NCBI RefSeq assembly: GCF_000723165.1
Contig: NZ_HG322949.1
Coordinates: 2,485,989 to 2,549,988, forward strand
Length of the DNA stretch: 64,000 bases
Source: Janthinobacterium agaricidamnosum NBRC 102515 = DSM 9628
GTDB lineage: Bacteria; Pseudomonadota; Gammaproteobacteria; Burkholderiales; Burkholderiaceae_D
Direction: 5' to 3'
The position numbers and the translations under genes are program-made. The notes beneath the pieces are model-generated. The model was not told where the DNA came from. It did no database searches and saw nothing but the letters and a program-made list of their open reading frames with translations. Below are positions 45,716-53,975 of the stretch, in pieces; the stretch's first letter is position 1; each line of letters begins with the position of its first letter.

Positions 45716-46531
45716 TCAGAACGAATACACCAGCGTCAGCGACGTTTGCGTATCGGTATTCTTCTTATCTTCCGGCACATTGCTATCGTTGCGGGCGACG
45801 AAGGCCGCCTTCATTTGCATGGTGCCGTTGATCTTGGCGCTCAGCGCCGATTCCGCGTTGGAATGCATGTTCGACGTACCGCGCTCGACGCTGAGGCTTT
45901 GCGTAAAGGTCGCCGATGAGCTGACTTTCCACTTGAACGCGGCCGCGCCGCGCACCGTCATGCCGCTTTCGGACTCGCCGGATTCGCGGATGCCGTTGAA
46001 ATAACCCGGACCGAGTTCGACATCCAGGCTTTTGTCGTCGGTTTGATACCAGCGCGAGCTGTGACCGACCGCCAGTGTCGAGTATTTGGTATAGGCGCCG
46101 AATTTGTCGTTGACATGCGATGCCAGCACGAACAGTTTTGCATTGTCTTCCAGCAGCTTGTAAGCCGCTTTGGCCGACACCGAAAACCGCTCGGCGGAGC
46201 GTTCGCGGGTGCGCTGACCTTCATCGTTGGCGATTTCATCTTCCTTGAAATAACCGCTGAAGATGTATTGGTTACTCCAGTCGTCCAATTCCTGGCGCGC
46301 ATCGATCTTGCCGGTGACCGAGGTGCCCTCGGTATTGCCGGAAGTCGTGATCGCGCCCAGTTCGGCGGAGGTGGCCCAGGTGCCGATCGGGACTTCGTCG
46401 AACAGGTAGCGGCTTTTTTTGACTTTGGCGGCTGGCGTGCCGGTGCTGTCTTGCGTGTCTTTGGTGTTCTCGGCGGCAGCGCCGCCGTGGGCGATGGCCA
46501 GCGCCAACGCCAGTAGCGAAAATAATTTCAT
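45716..46531 (-). CDS. DUF481-family outer-membrane protein
   Basis: A 271-residue protein with a signal peptide (MKLFSLLALALAIAHGGAAA) and a YdiY-like beta-barrel: GTWATSAELGAITTSGNTEG is the conserved opening (SGNT motif), and the protein ends in Phe after alternating strands (TSLTLVYSF), as outer-membrane barrels do. Function unknown; some relatives are salt- or acid-induced. Upstream, a 282-base gap separates it from leuD; I see no gene there. Confidence 0.85.
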   Translation of the reverse strand: MKLFSLLALALAIAHGGAAAENTKDTQDSTGTPAAKVKKSRYLFDEVPIGTWATSAELGAITTSGNTEGTSVTGKIDARQELDDWSNQYIFSGYFKEDEIANDEGQRTRERSAERFSVSAKAAYKLLEDNAKLFVLASHVNDKFGAYTKYSTLAVGHSSRWYQTDDKSLDVELGPGYFNGIRESGESESGMTVRGAAAFKWKVSSSATFTQSLSVERGTSNMHSNAESALSAKINGTMQMKAAFVARNDSNVPEDKKNTDTQTSLTLVYSF

Positions 46532-46813
46532 GTGATGTTATCTGCGACTTGCGTTCATGCGGCGAGGCATTGCGCCAGGGCACCGTATGGGCAAGCCTTC
46601 TTTCGTCAAAAAAACGCGTCCTTCAAAGATACCCCGCTACGCTGCCATGGCGTGCGGCCCTATGGCTTGATCCTGGCAGCTGAGTCCGTATTGTACCCGA
46701 GCGGCACGCTAACGTCCGCCCGGGGGGGCAACTTTTCAATTGACGAAACGGCGCCGTTATTTTTATTGGAAACATCACCGGCGACGATTTTTTTGACAAT
46801 ATTTTCAGGCGGA

Positions 46814-47449
46814 TCAGCTTGCGCCGGCCAGCACCTTCATCCACGGATAGGCCAGCGCATGAGCGGCCTCGAAGTCGCTGATCTGCTGATCCAGCTGCAA
46901 GGTCATATCGATCATGTCGATGCCTTCGACGATCATGCGCTTGTCGCGCGGGGCCAGCGTGAATGGCGTCATGCGGCCGTTGGGGCTGCCGATCGTCATG
47001 CGTTCCAGGTCGATTTCCAGGCTGGCGCTGCCGGGTGTGGCGACGTCGGCGATCAGGTGATCGATGGCGGCCTGGTCCAGCTTGATCACCAATAAACGGT
47101 TGTTCAAGGCATTGCCAAAGAAAATTTCTCCGTAGCTCGGCGCGATCACGGCGGCGATGCCGAATTGCTGCAAGCCCCATACCGCATGTTCGCGGCTGGA
47201 ACCGCAACCGAAGTTCGAGCCGGCGATCAGGATGCGCGCGCCTTGATAAGCTGGCCGGTTCAGGATGAAGTCCGGCCGCAGCCGGCCATCGCCGTCGAAG
47301 CGCAAGTCGTACAGCACGCCCTGGTCCAGGCCTTCCTTGCTAATCGTGCGCAAGAATTGCTTGGGCATGATCTGGTCGGTGTCGAGGTTGTCGATCAAGA
47401 CCGGCGCGGCGACGCCGGCGATCTTGCCGGGCATGGTTTTGTCAGGCAT
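46814..47449 (-). CDS. leuD: Isopropylmalate isomerase-like small subunit
   Basis: A 211-residue swivel-domain subunit of the aconitase family, with LIDNLDTDQIMPKQFLRTIS at the start and the substrate-loop signature SNFGCGSSREHAVWGLQQFG. It pairs with the LeuC-like large subunit, overlapping it by eight bases. The placement behind a haloacid-dehalogenase-type gene, instead of leuB or leuA, suggests a catabolic paralogue (inference) in place of the leucine pathway enzyme; another leuCD elsewhere in the genome would support this. Confidence 0.88.
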   Translation of the reverse strand: MPDKTMPGKIAGVAAPVLIDNLDTDQIMPKQFLRTISKEGLDQGVLYDLRFDGDGRLRPDFILNRPAYQGARILIAGSNFGCGSSREHAVWGLQQFGIAAVIAPSYGEIFFGNALNNRLLVIKLDQAAIDHLIADVATPGSASLEIDLERMTIGSPNGRMTPFTLAPRDKRMIVEGIDMIDMTLQLDQQISDFEAAHALAYPWMKVLAGAS

Positions 47450-48908
47450 GCTGTTCTCCCAAAGTGCGCACGTCGGTGATGACACCGGTGATCGCGGCGG
47501 CGGCGGCCATGGCCGGGCTCATCAGGTGAGTGCGGCCGGCGCGGCCCTGGCGCCCTTCAAAATTGCGGTTGGTGGTCGAGGCGCAGCGCTCGAACGGGGC
47601 CAGCACGTCGTCGTTCATCGCCAGGCACATCGAACAGCCCGGCTGGCGCCATTCAAAACCGGCGTCGATGAAAATTTGCGCCAGCCCTTCCTGTTCGGCC
47701 TGGCGCCGCACGGCACCGGAGCCGGGCACCACCATGGCGCGCACTCGCGGCGCTACTTTATGCTTGCCGACAATCGCGGCGGCGGCGCGCAAGTCTTCGA
47801 TGCGGCTATTGGTGCAGGAACCGATGAAGACGCGGTCGATCGCCAGGCCGGTGATCGGCTGGCCGGCCTGCAAGCCCATGTAATCGAGCGCCTTGACGGT
47901 CATCGCCGACGCGTGCGGATCGCCGGACTGGCTGTCGCCCGGGCCGGGCACGGCGCCATTGACCGGCATGCCCTGGTCCGGACTGGTGCCCCAGGTGAGG
48001 TACGGCGCCACGTCGGCCGCGTCGAATACGTGTTCGGCGTCGAACACGGCGCCGGGATCGGTATGCAAATCGTCCCACGCGGCGGGCAGGGTGGCGTGGC
48101 CGGCTTCATCGGTGAAACCGGCCACATGGCTGGCCAGGTAGGCGCGGGTGGCCTGGTCCGGCGCGATCAGCGCGGCGCGCGCGCCGGCTTCGACCGCCAT
48201 ATTGCACAAGGTCATGCGTGCCTCGACCGACAGGCTATCGATCGCCTTGCCGCAGAATTCGACCGCGTAGCCGCGCGCGCCTTGCGCGCCGATGCGGCCG
48301 ATCAGGTACAGCGTCAAATCCTTGACCGAGGTGCCGGGTGGCAAGCTGCCATCGATGCGGATGCGCATCGTGCTTGCCAGCCGGTAGACCAGCGTCTGGG
48401 TCGCCATGATGTGCTCGACTTCCGAGGTGCCGACGCCGAAACCCAGCGCGCCCAGCGCGCCGTAGGTGGTGGTGTGGCTGTCGCCGCACAAGATCACCAT
48501 GCCGGGACGCACCAGGCCGCGCTCCGGCGCGATGATGTGCTCGATACCCTGGTCGGGGTCGTTGGTGTCGAACAGGCGGATGCCGAACTGTGCGCAATTA
48601 CGCCGCAAATTCAGCGCCAGCAACGATGAGGCCGGGTCGAGGATGACGCGCTGCGGCACGGCCACCGGATGGGTCGGAATGATGTGCGACACGACTGCCA
48701 GTTGCTGCGCCGGACGGCGCACGCCGTGGCCCTTGTCCTTCAAGCCCGTGAATGCCTGCGGGCTGGTGTATTCATTCATGATATGCAAGTCGGCGTACAG
48801 CAGGATGTGCTGTGCGTCCAGCCCGGCGACGGTGTGGGTGGCGACCAGTTTGCCGTACAGTGTCCGAGGACCCTGCGGGCTGCGGTGTTCCATGCGCTGT
48901 TCCATCAT
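47442..48908 (-). CDS. leuC: Isopropylmalate isomerase-like large subunit, Ser in place of Asp
   Basis: A 488-residue aconitase-family subunit. The [4Fe-4S] ligands are in IGSCTNSRIED and GCSMCLAMN, and CGDSHTTTYGALGALGFG is intact. The usual MDHN motif reads VSHI here: Ser74-His75, with Asp replaced by Ser and Asn by Ile. In aconitases the equivalent Asp-His pair is at the active site. The N-terminus has about 15 extra residues compared with E. coli LeuC. Start ATG 48908 has GGAG upstream. It lies 15 bases behind the dehalogenase-type gene and is probably co-transcribed with it. I infer an altered substrate. Confidence 0.88.
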   Translation of the reverse strand: MMEQRMEHRSPQGPRTLYGKLVATHTVAGLDAQHILLYADLHIMNEYTSPQAFTGLKDKGHGVRRPAQQLAVVSHIIPTHPVAVPQRVILDPASSLLALNLRRNCAQFGIRLFDTNDPDQGIEHIIAPERGLVRPGMVILCGDSHTTTYGALGALGFGVGTSEVEHIMATQTLVYRLASTMRIRIDGSLPPGTSVKDLTLYLIGRIGAQGARGYAVEFCGKAIDSLSVEARMTLCNMAVEAGARAALIAPDQATRAYLASHVAGFTDEAGHATLPAAWDDLHTDPGAVFDAEHVFDAADVAPYLTWGTSPDQGMPVNGAVPGPGDSQSGDPHASAMTVKALDYMGLQAGQPITGLAIDRVFIGSCTNSRIEDLRAAAAIVGKHKVAPRVRAMVVPGSGAVRRQAEQEGLAQIFIDAGFEWRQPGCSMCLAMNDDVLAPFERCASTTNRNFEGRQGRAGRTHLMSPAMAAAAAITGVITDVRTLGEQHA

Positions 48909-48923
48909 AGGTGACTCCTTGAT

Positions 48924-49826
48924 TCAGGCTGGCCGGACTTGCGTGGTTTCCAGCCTCAGAAACGGCAAGACTTCGGCGAGCAACGGTTCCGGTGCTTCTT
49001 CCGGGATGTAATGGCCGCATGGCAAGGCTTTGCCGCTGACTTGTTCGGCCAGCAAGTCCCATTCGGCCAGCGGGTCGAAACATTGAGCAACCACGCCTTG
49101 CGCGCCCCACAGGGCCAGCATCGGGCAAGCGATCTTGTTGCCGGCCGCCAGGTCGGTGCGTTCATGTTCCAGGTCGATGCCGGCGCTGGCGCGGTAATCC
49201 TCGCACATGCCGTGGATGGCGGCCGGATCTTGCAGGCAGCGCAGGTATTCGGCGTACGCTTGCGGCGTGAACGGCGCCAGGCCGGCGCTGCGGCCGCCGA
49301 CGGTGTAGCGCAGATATGCTTCCGGGTTGCCGCCGACCAGGATTTCGGGGAAGGGCGCCGGACGGATCAGGAAAAACCAGTGGAAATACCTGGTGGCGAA
49401 TTCGCGGTCGGTTTTCTCATACATGGCCAGCGTCGGCGCGATGTCGAGCACCACCAGCCGCTGTATGCGTTCGGGAAAGTCCAGCGCCATGCGGTAGGCG
49501 ACCCGGCCGCCACGGTCGTGACCCATCAGCAAGAACTTGTCGAAACCCAGCAATTCCATCAATTTGACCTGTTCGGCGCCCATGGCCCGCTTCGAGTAAT
49601 TGCTGTGGTCCGGCAAGCCTTGCGGTTTGGCGCTGTCGCCGTAACCACGCAAGTCGGCGGCGATCACCGTGAAATGTTGCGCCAGTTGCTGCGCCACCTT
49701 GTGCCAGATGACATGGGTTTGCGGATGGCCGTGCAGCAATAACAGCGCCGGACCGTCACCGCCGCGCACATAGCTCACGTCGGAACCGTCGACGGCGACC
49801 GTGTGCCTGGTGAAGTGTTCAAACAT
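48924..49826 (-). CDS. Fluoroacetate-dehalogenase-type hydrolase
   Basis: A 300-residue alpha/beta hydrolase that matches fluoroacetate dehalogenase residue by residue: nucleophile Asp104 with Arg105 and Arg108 (GHDRGGR), acid Asp128, His149-Trp150 of the halide pocket (FHWFF), Tyr211 (EDYRA) and catalytic His272 (CGHYIPEEAPE). Family enzymes replace the halogen of haloacetates by hydroxyl, even fluorine. ATG 49826 has GGAG upstream; a longer frame to 49904 crosses the promoter region. First gene of a three-gene unit with leuC and leuD, divergent from a LysR regulator. Actual substrate unknown. Confidence 0.88.
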   Translation of the reverse strand: MFEHFTRHTVAVDGSDVSYVRGGDGPALLLLHGHPQTHVIWHKVAQQLAQHFTVIAADLRGYGDSAKPQGLPDHSNYSKRAMGAEQVKLMELLGFDKFLLMGHDRGGRVAYRMALDFPERIQRLVVLDIAPTLAMYEKTDREFATRYFHWFFLIRPAPFPEILVGGNPEAYLRYTVGGRSAGLAPFTPQAYAEYLRCLQDPAAIHGMCEDYRASAGIDLEHERTDLAAGNKIACPMLALWGAQGVVAQCFDPLAEWDLLAEQVSGKALPCGHYIPEEAPEPLLAEVLPFLRLETTQVRPA

Positions 49827-49868
49827 GCTTGTCTCCAGAAGTATTCTTTCAGCTGCGAATTGTAGGCT

Positions 49869-49902
49869 GGTTTTTTGCCATATAATTCGTCGAAGAAAAA
49901 CC
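49869..49902. promoter_or_regulatory. Inverted repeat and TATAAT between dehalogenase and LysR genes
   Basis: GGTTTTT (49869-49875) and AAAAACC (49896-49902) are inverted repeats with a 20-base spacer that contains TATAAT at 49881-49886, a plausible -10 for the LysR gene 39 bases downstream. The arrangement would suit autorepression. Arms are A/T-rich, so chance is possible. Confidence 0.35.
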
Positions 49903-49924
49903 AATTCTTTCTTTGAGATAAATA

Positions 49925-50845
49925 ATGAGCGACGTGTCGGATCTGGCGTTTTTCACCATGCTGGTCAAGCATGGCAGCCTGGCGGCGGTGGCGCGCGAAA
50001 TGGGCGTCACGCCGCCGGTGGTTACCAAGACGCTGGCCAGCCTGGAACACCGGCTCGGCGTGCGCTTGCTGAACCGCACCACGCGGCGCATGAGCGTGAC
50101 GCACGAGGGTGAAGTGTATTATGCCGAAGCGGCGCGCATCCTGGCCGATATCGAGGAATTGGAAAGCGCGGTGTCGCGCAGCCGGGCCGTGCCGAAGGGC
50201 TTGCTGAGGGTGAATGCGACGATCGGTTTCGGCCGCCAGCATGTCGGCCCGGCGATTGCCGAATTCGCGGCGCGGTATCCGGAAGTCGAAGTGCAATTGC
50301 ATGTCACCGACCGGCCGGTCAACCTGGCCGACCAGGCGTTCGATATCGGCATCCGCGTCGGCGCCTTGCCGGATGCACGGATGTATGCGCGCAAGATCGC
50401 ATCGAACACGCGGCGCTTGTGCGCCGCGCCGCAGTATCTGAAACGCCATGGGCCGGTCAATACTCCGCGCGACTTGCAGCGCCACCAATGCATCGTGCTG
50501 CGCGAAAACGACGCCGCCTATGGCACCTGGAATTTGCAGCAAGGCAAAACCCAGGAAACCGTCAAGGTACGCGGCAGGCTCAGCACCAACCATGGCGAAA
50601 TCGCGCTCGGCTGGGCGCTGGACGGCCACGGCATCCTGCTGCGTTCGCAATGGGATAGTGCGCCGTACCTGCGCTCCGGGAGGCTGTGCGCCGTGCTGGA
50701 TGACTGGAACGTGCCGGATGCGGATATCTACGCGGTCTATCCGGAGCGGCTGAACCTGTCGGCCAAGGTGACGGCCTTGCTCGATTTCCTGCAAAAACAT
50801 TTTGAGCGGCAGTTACAACGCGAGGGACTGGAAAGCGGCTGGTAG
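49925..50845 (+). CDS. LysR-type transcriptional regulator
   Basis: A 306-residue LysR protein with a clear helix-turn-helix (LAAVAREMGVTPPVVTKTLA, SLEHRLGVRLLNRTTRRM) and an effector domain of the DmlR/CrgA-like subgroup (GLLRVNATIGFGRQHVGPAI; DIGIRVGALPD; the C-terminal AVYPERLNLSAKVTALLDFL). Divergent from the dehalogenase-leuCD unit across a 98-base gap, so it is the probable regulator of that unit. The inducer would be the substrate or product of that pathway (inference). Confidence 0.92.
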   Translation: MSDVSDLAFFTMLVKHGSLAAVAREMGVTPPVVTKTLASLEHRLGVRLLNRTTRRMSVTHEGEVYYAEAARILADIEELESAVSRSRAVPKGLLRVNATIGFGRQHVGPAIAEFAARYPEVEVQLHVTDRPVNLADQAFDIGIRVGALPDARMYARKIASNTRRLCAAPQYLKRHGPVNTPRDLQRHQCIVLRENDAAYGTWNLQQGKTQETVKVRGRLSTNHGEIALGWALDGHGILLRSQWDSAPYLRSGRLCAVLDDWNVPDADIYAVYPERLNLSAKVTALLDFLQKHFERQLQREGLESGW

Positions 50846-50859
50846 TGTAGGCACGCGTT

Positions 50860-52158
50860 CTATTTGCGCCAGAATTTATCCAGAACTGGCGTCACGCTAG
50901 CGCCATGCACCACGATCGACAGCATGATGACCACCACCGTAATCTGGCTCAAGTCCAACGCCAGCGACGGTGGCAAGCCGTGGTTCAGCGCATACATCAG
51001 GTAATACACCGAACCGATGCCGCGCACGCCGAACCAGGCGGCGATGCGGCGCATCTTGCGGCTGGCCGCGGCGCCCGATCCCGCCAGACCCAGCATGACG
51101 CTGAGCGGGCGGGCGATGAAGAACAGGAATAGCGCGCTGCCCCAGGCGCGCCAGTTCCACGCATCGGCAGTGATCGCGCCGCCGAGCAGCAATACCAGCG
51201 TCAATTCCGACAGGCGCTCCAGGTGCTCCTTGAAGATCAGCGATTCGCCGCTGACCGTGCGCGGCGCGTCGTCAAGGGAAGCGCTGGCTGACGGGACATG
51301 CAGCGCTTCCGCCTGCAGCAAGCCCTGGCGGTCTTTCGGCGCGCCGGACAGCACCAGCTCCGTATGCCGCAGCGCGACGCCGGCAAAAAACACCGCCAGG
51401 AAACCCCATGCCTGCAGCGCCAGCGCCGCGCCGTACACGGTGGCGATCAGGCCCAGCCCGGCCAGGTCGTCCAGCACTTCGTGTTTCGGCTCCTTGCCGC
51501 GCAATTGCCAGCTCAGCCTGGCCAGCGCCGCGCCGCCGGCCAGGCCGATGGCGATCGCGCCGCCGGTGGCCCACAGCAAGTCGAGCAGCACCCAGCGCAC
51601 GCCGAAATCGCCTAATTCGTGCAGCCCCAGCAAGCCCAGCCCCAGCATCACGAAAGGAAACGCGCTGCCATCGTTCATGCCCGCTTCGCAGGTCAGCGCA
51701 AAGCGCAATTGATCCTTGTCGCCGGCGTGGCGCACCTGCACGTCGGTGGCCAGCACCGGATCGGTCGGCGCCAGGATCGCGCCGAGCAGGATGCCGGCGC
51801 CGAGCGGCAAGCCCAGCATGAAATAAGCGTAAGCGGCCATCAGCGCTACCGACATGCTCATCGACAGCCAGGCCAGCCGGATCGACGGCGCCCAGCGCTG
51901 CAGGCTGAACGGCACCGGCATCTTGACGCCGGCCGAAAACAGCGAAATCAGCACGGCGATTTCGGCCAGTACTTCCAGCAATGCCGACTGCCGGTACAGA
52001 TTGAATGAAAACAGGCCGAGGCAAACCGGGCCGAGCAGCAAGCCGACGCCGAGGTAGACCATCGCCGAACTGGCCGGCAAGCGCGCCAGCGTGGTGGCCG
52101 CCAAGCCGCGCGCCAGCATCAGGATGCCGATCAGGATAAACCAGTGGGTGGTGGTCAT
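50860..52158 (-). CDS. CPA1-type cation/proton antiporter
   Basis: A 432-residue protein with about 12 membrane segments and the family core ILAPTDPVLATDVQ plus FALTCEAGMNDGSAFPF, which carry the acidic residues used for Na+ or K+/H+ exchange. No C-terminal cytoplasmic domain. Cation specificity cannot be read. Convergent with the LysR gene and separated from the MscS gene upstream by a GC-rich tandem repeat and a hairpin-like region. Confidence 0.9.
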   Translation of the reverse strand: MTTTHWFILIGILMLARGLAATTLARLPASSAMVYLGVGLLLGPVCLGLFSFNLYRQSALLEVLAEIAVLISLFSAGVKMPVPFSLQRWAPSIRLAWLSMSMSVALMAAYAYFMLGLPLGAGILLGAILAPTDPVLATDVQVRHAGDKDQLRFALTCEAGMNDGSAFPFVMLGLGLLGLHELGDFGVRWVLLDLLWATGGAIAIGLAGGAALARLSWQLRGKEPKHEVLDDLAGLGLIATVYGAALALQAWGFLAVFFAGVALRHTELVLSGAPKDRQGLLQAEALHVPSASASLDDAPRTVSGESLIFKEHLERLSELTLVLLLGGAITADAWNWRAWGSALFLFFIARPLSVMLGLAGSGAAASRKMRRIAAWFGVRGIGSVYYLMYALNHGLPPSLALDLSQITVVVIMLSIVVHGASVTPVLDKFWRK

Positions 52159-52213
52159 GATGGGGCGCGGTGGCGCGTAACAGACAGGCGGCCGATTGTA
52201 GCGGTCAACTATT

Positions 52214-52298
52214 GCGGGCGGCGCGCGCGAGGCGGTGCGCGCGAGGCGGGGCGCGCGAGGCGGGGCGCGCCAAGTGGGGCGCGCGAGCGCCGCCCGCC
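52214..52298. repeat. 14-bp GC-rich tandem repeats in an inverted-repeat frame
   Basis: Units of GCGCGCGAGGCGGG begin at 52223, 52237, 52251, 52265 (diverged) and 52279 (partial). They are framed by GCGGGCGGCG (52214-52223) and CGCCGCCCGC (52287-52296), which pair, so the whole can fold. It lies between the MscS stop and the antiporter promoter. Copy number is likely to vary between strains. Confidence 0.75.
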
Positions 52299-52299
52299 T

Positions 52300-53445
52300 T
52301 CAGGCCGGGCCGGGGCCGGCCAGGATTTTGTCCAGCCGCACTGCCGGATACGGCTGCTGGTCCTTGCCGGCCGCCTGTACCGTCAGCGGATCGAGCGACG
52401 AGCGCAGCCGTGGCAAGCCTTCCGGATGATGTTGGGCGATAAAAGCGATGATCGCTTCGCGCACGATGCAGCGCAATTCCAGCACATCGCCCGAATTGCG
52501 CGCACTGATCATCAGCCGCAATTGCATCGCGCGCTCGTTCGAATCCGTCACTTGCACCTTGCAGACCCGCTCATCCCATTGCGGCGCTTCCTTGCAGATC
52601 CGTTCGAATTCGGCGCGCAGCGGCGCCAGCGGCACCTTGAAATCCATCCACAGGAAAACGGTGCCGAGCAGCGTGGTCGAACTGTGGGTCCAGTTTTCAA
52701 ACGGATTTTCGATAAACCATTGCAGCGGCACGATCAGGCGGCGCTCATCCCAGATGCGCACCACCACATACGTGCCGGTGATTTCCTCGACCCGGCCCCA
52801 TTCGCCGTTGACGATCAGCACGTCGTCGATGCGGATCGGTTGCGAAAACGCGATTTGCAGGCCGGCGATGAAGTTGCCCAGCACCGGCCGCGCCGCGATA
52901 CCGGCCACCAAGCCAGCCACGCCGGCCGACGCCAGCAGGCTGGCGCCGATCTGCCGCGCGCCCGGCAGCGTCAGCAGCACGAACGACAGGCCCAGTATCA
53001 CCGCGATGGTGTGCGCGCTGCGCGCCAGTACCCGGGTCTGGGTAATCATGCGGCGCGCCTTCAGGTTGTCGGCCACGTCGACCGGATGCAGTTCGGCGAT
53101 GGTGACGCTGACCGACTCGATGCATTGCATGGCGAACCAGGTCAGCGCCAGGATCAGCGCCACATTGGCGATATGCGACATGCCGAGCAGCCACGGCGTA
53201 TCGTCCGGCGCGCCGGTCAGCACCAGCCGCAGCGCGAACAGCAGCAGGCACAGCTGACTGGCGCGGAAGGCGATGCGGGTCGCGGCGCTGGTGAACGGAC
53301 GGTTGCGGGCCAGTCGGCGCAGCAGCGAAATGCTACCGCGGTGCAGCACCAGCGCCAGTATGGCGGCCGTCATCGCGCTGACCAGAACCATCAGGCCGGA
53401 GCGCAGCGGCCCCTCGTGCAAGCTGTCCATCAAGCTGAAATCCAT
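52300..53445 (-). CDS. MscS-family mechanosensitive channel
   Basis: A 381-residue channel with about five N-terminal membrane segments; the pore helix is the Gly/Ala-rich AGVAGLVAGIAARPVLGNFI followed by QIAFSQPIRIDDVLI and the beta domain with GRVEEITGTYVVVRIWDERR. It opens on membrane tension to release solutes in osmotic downshock. ATG 53445 has GGAG upstream; a frame to 53580 adds unsupported residues. The C-terminus is close to the repeat region. Confidence 0.9.
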   Translation of the reverse strand: MDFSLMDSLHEGPLRSGLMVLVSAMTAAILALVLHRGSISLLRRLARNRPFTSAATRIAFRASQLCLLLFALRLVLTGAPDDTPWLLGMSHIANVALILALTWFAMQCIESVSVTIAELHPVDVADNLKARRMITQTRVLARSAHTIAVILGLSFVLLTLPGARQIGASLLASAGVAGLVAGIAARPVLGNFIAGLQIAFSQPIRIDDVLIVNGEWGRVEEITGTYVVVRIWDERRLIVPLQWFIENPFENWTHSSTTLLGTVFLWMDFKVPLAPLRAEFERICKEAPQWDERVCKVQVTDSNERAMQLRLMISARNSGDVLELRCIVREAIIAFIAQHHPEGLPRLRSSLDPLTVQAAGKDQQPYPAVRLDKILAGPGPA

Positions 53446-53975
53446 AGGCGAAAACTCCTTCTTGTGATTGATCTGGATGTCGGAAGCCCTCCATTCTAAA
53501 GGGTGTCGCGGTGACAAGACCGTACTGTAGAGAATTGCTGGCGATGCAGGAACGCCTGGCAAGCCGGCCGTCGGCGGCACGGCATCGCTGTTTGCCGCTG
53601 CAACCCAGCCCGGAATTTCAGTGATGGCGACGTTATCGATAACATTGTTTTCAAATCGAGGCCCGAATGACTATTTTGCCTTGGTTCGGGCCAAAATCGA
53701 GGATCTTAAACTTCAATAATGTTGTATTTGCGCAATAGTATACACATCCTCATATTTCTTTCTAGAAATTCGTTGCCATAGGAAACCATTGGGATAATAA
53801 TTCTTCGTGGAAATACTTAGCGCTGCCTTAAAAAGTGTTAAACCTGCTTGACAAGGCGGTTTTTGAAAAGGCGATTGAATGTTCAAATGATCGCCGCCGC
53901 CAGATGCAAGCTTCCGATGCCATGCCGCCGACTGCAATCCAGCGGCCGGCGTAGTTATTTTCTTTTTGGTGACTA
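53446..53975 (+). promoter_or_regulatory. Leader region of first giant GH2 gene
   Basis: A 530-base gene-free stretch. From about 53640 it resembles the region before the second giant gene. Shared blocks are TAACATTGTTT (53640 region and 59757 region), a block at 53767-53852 matching 59885-59971 (core GGATAATAAT, then TCGTGGAAA, ACTTAGCGCT), and the last 25 bases before the start codon. The left part next to the MscS gene is unrelated. I infer a common regulatory leader. Confidence 0.6.
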
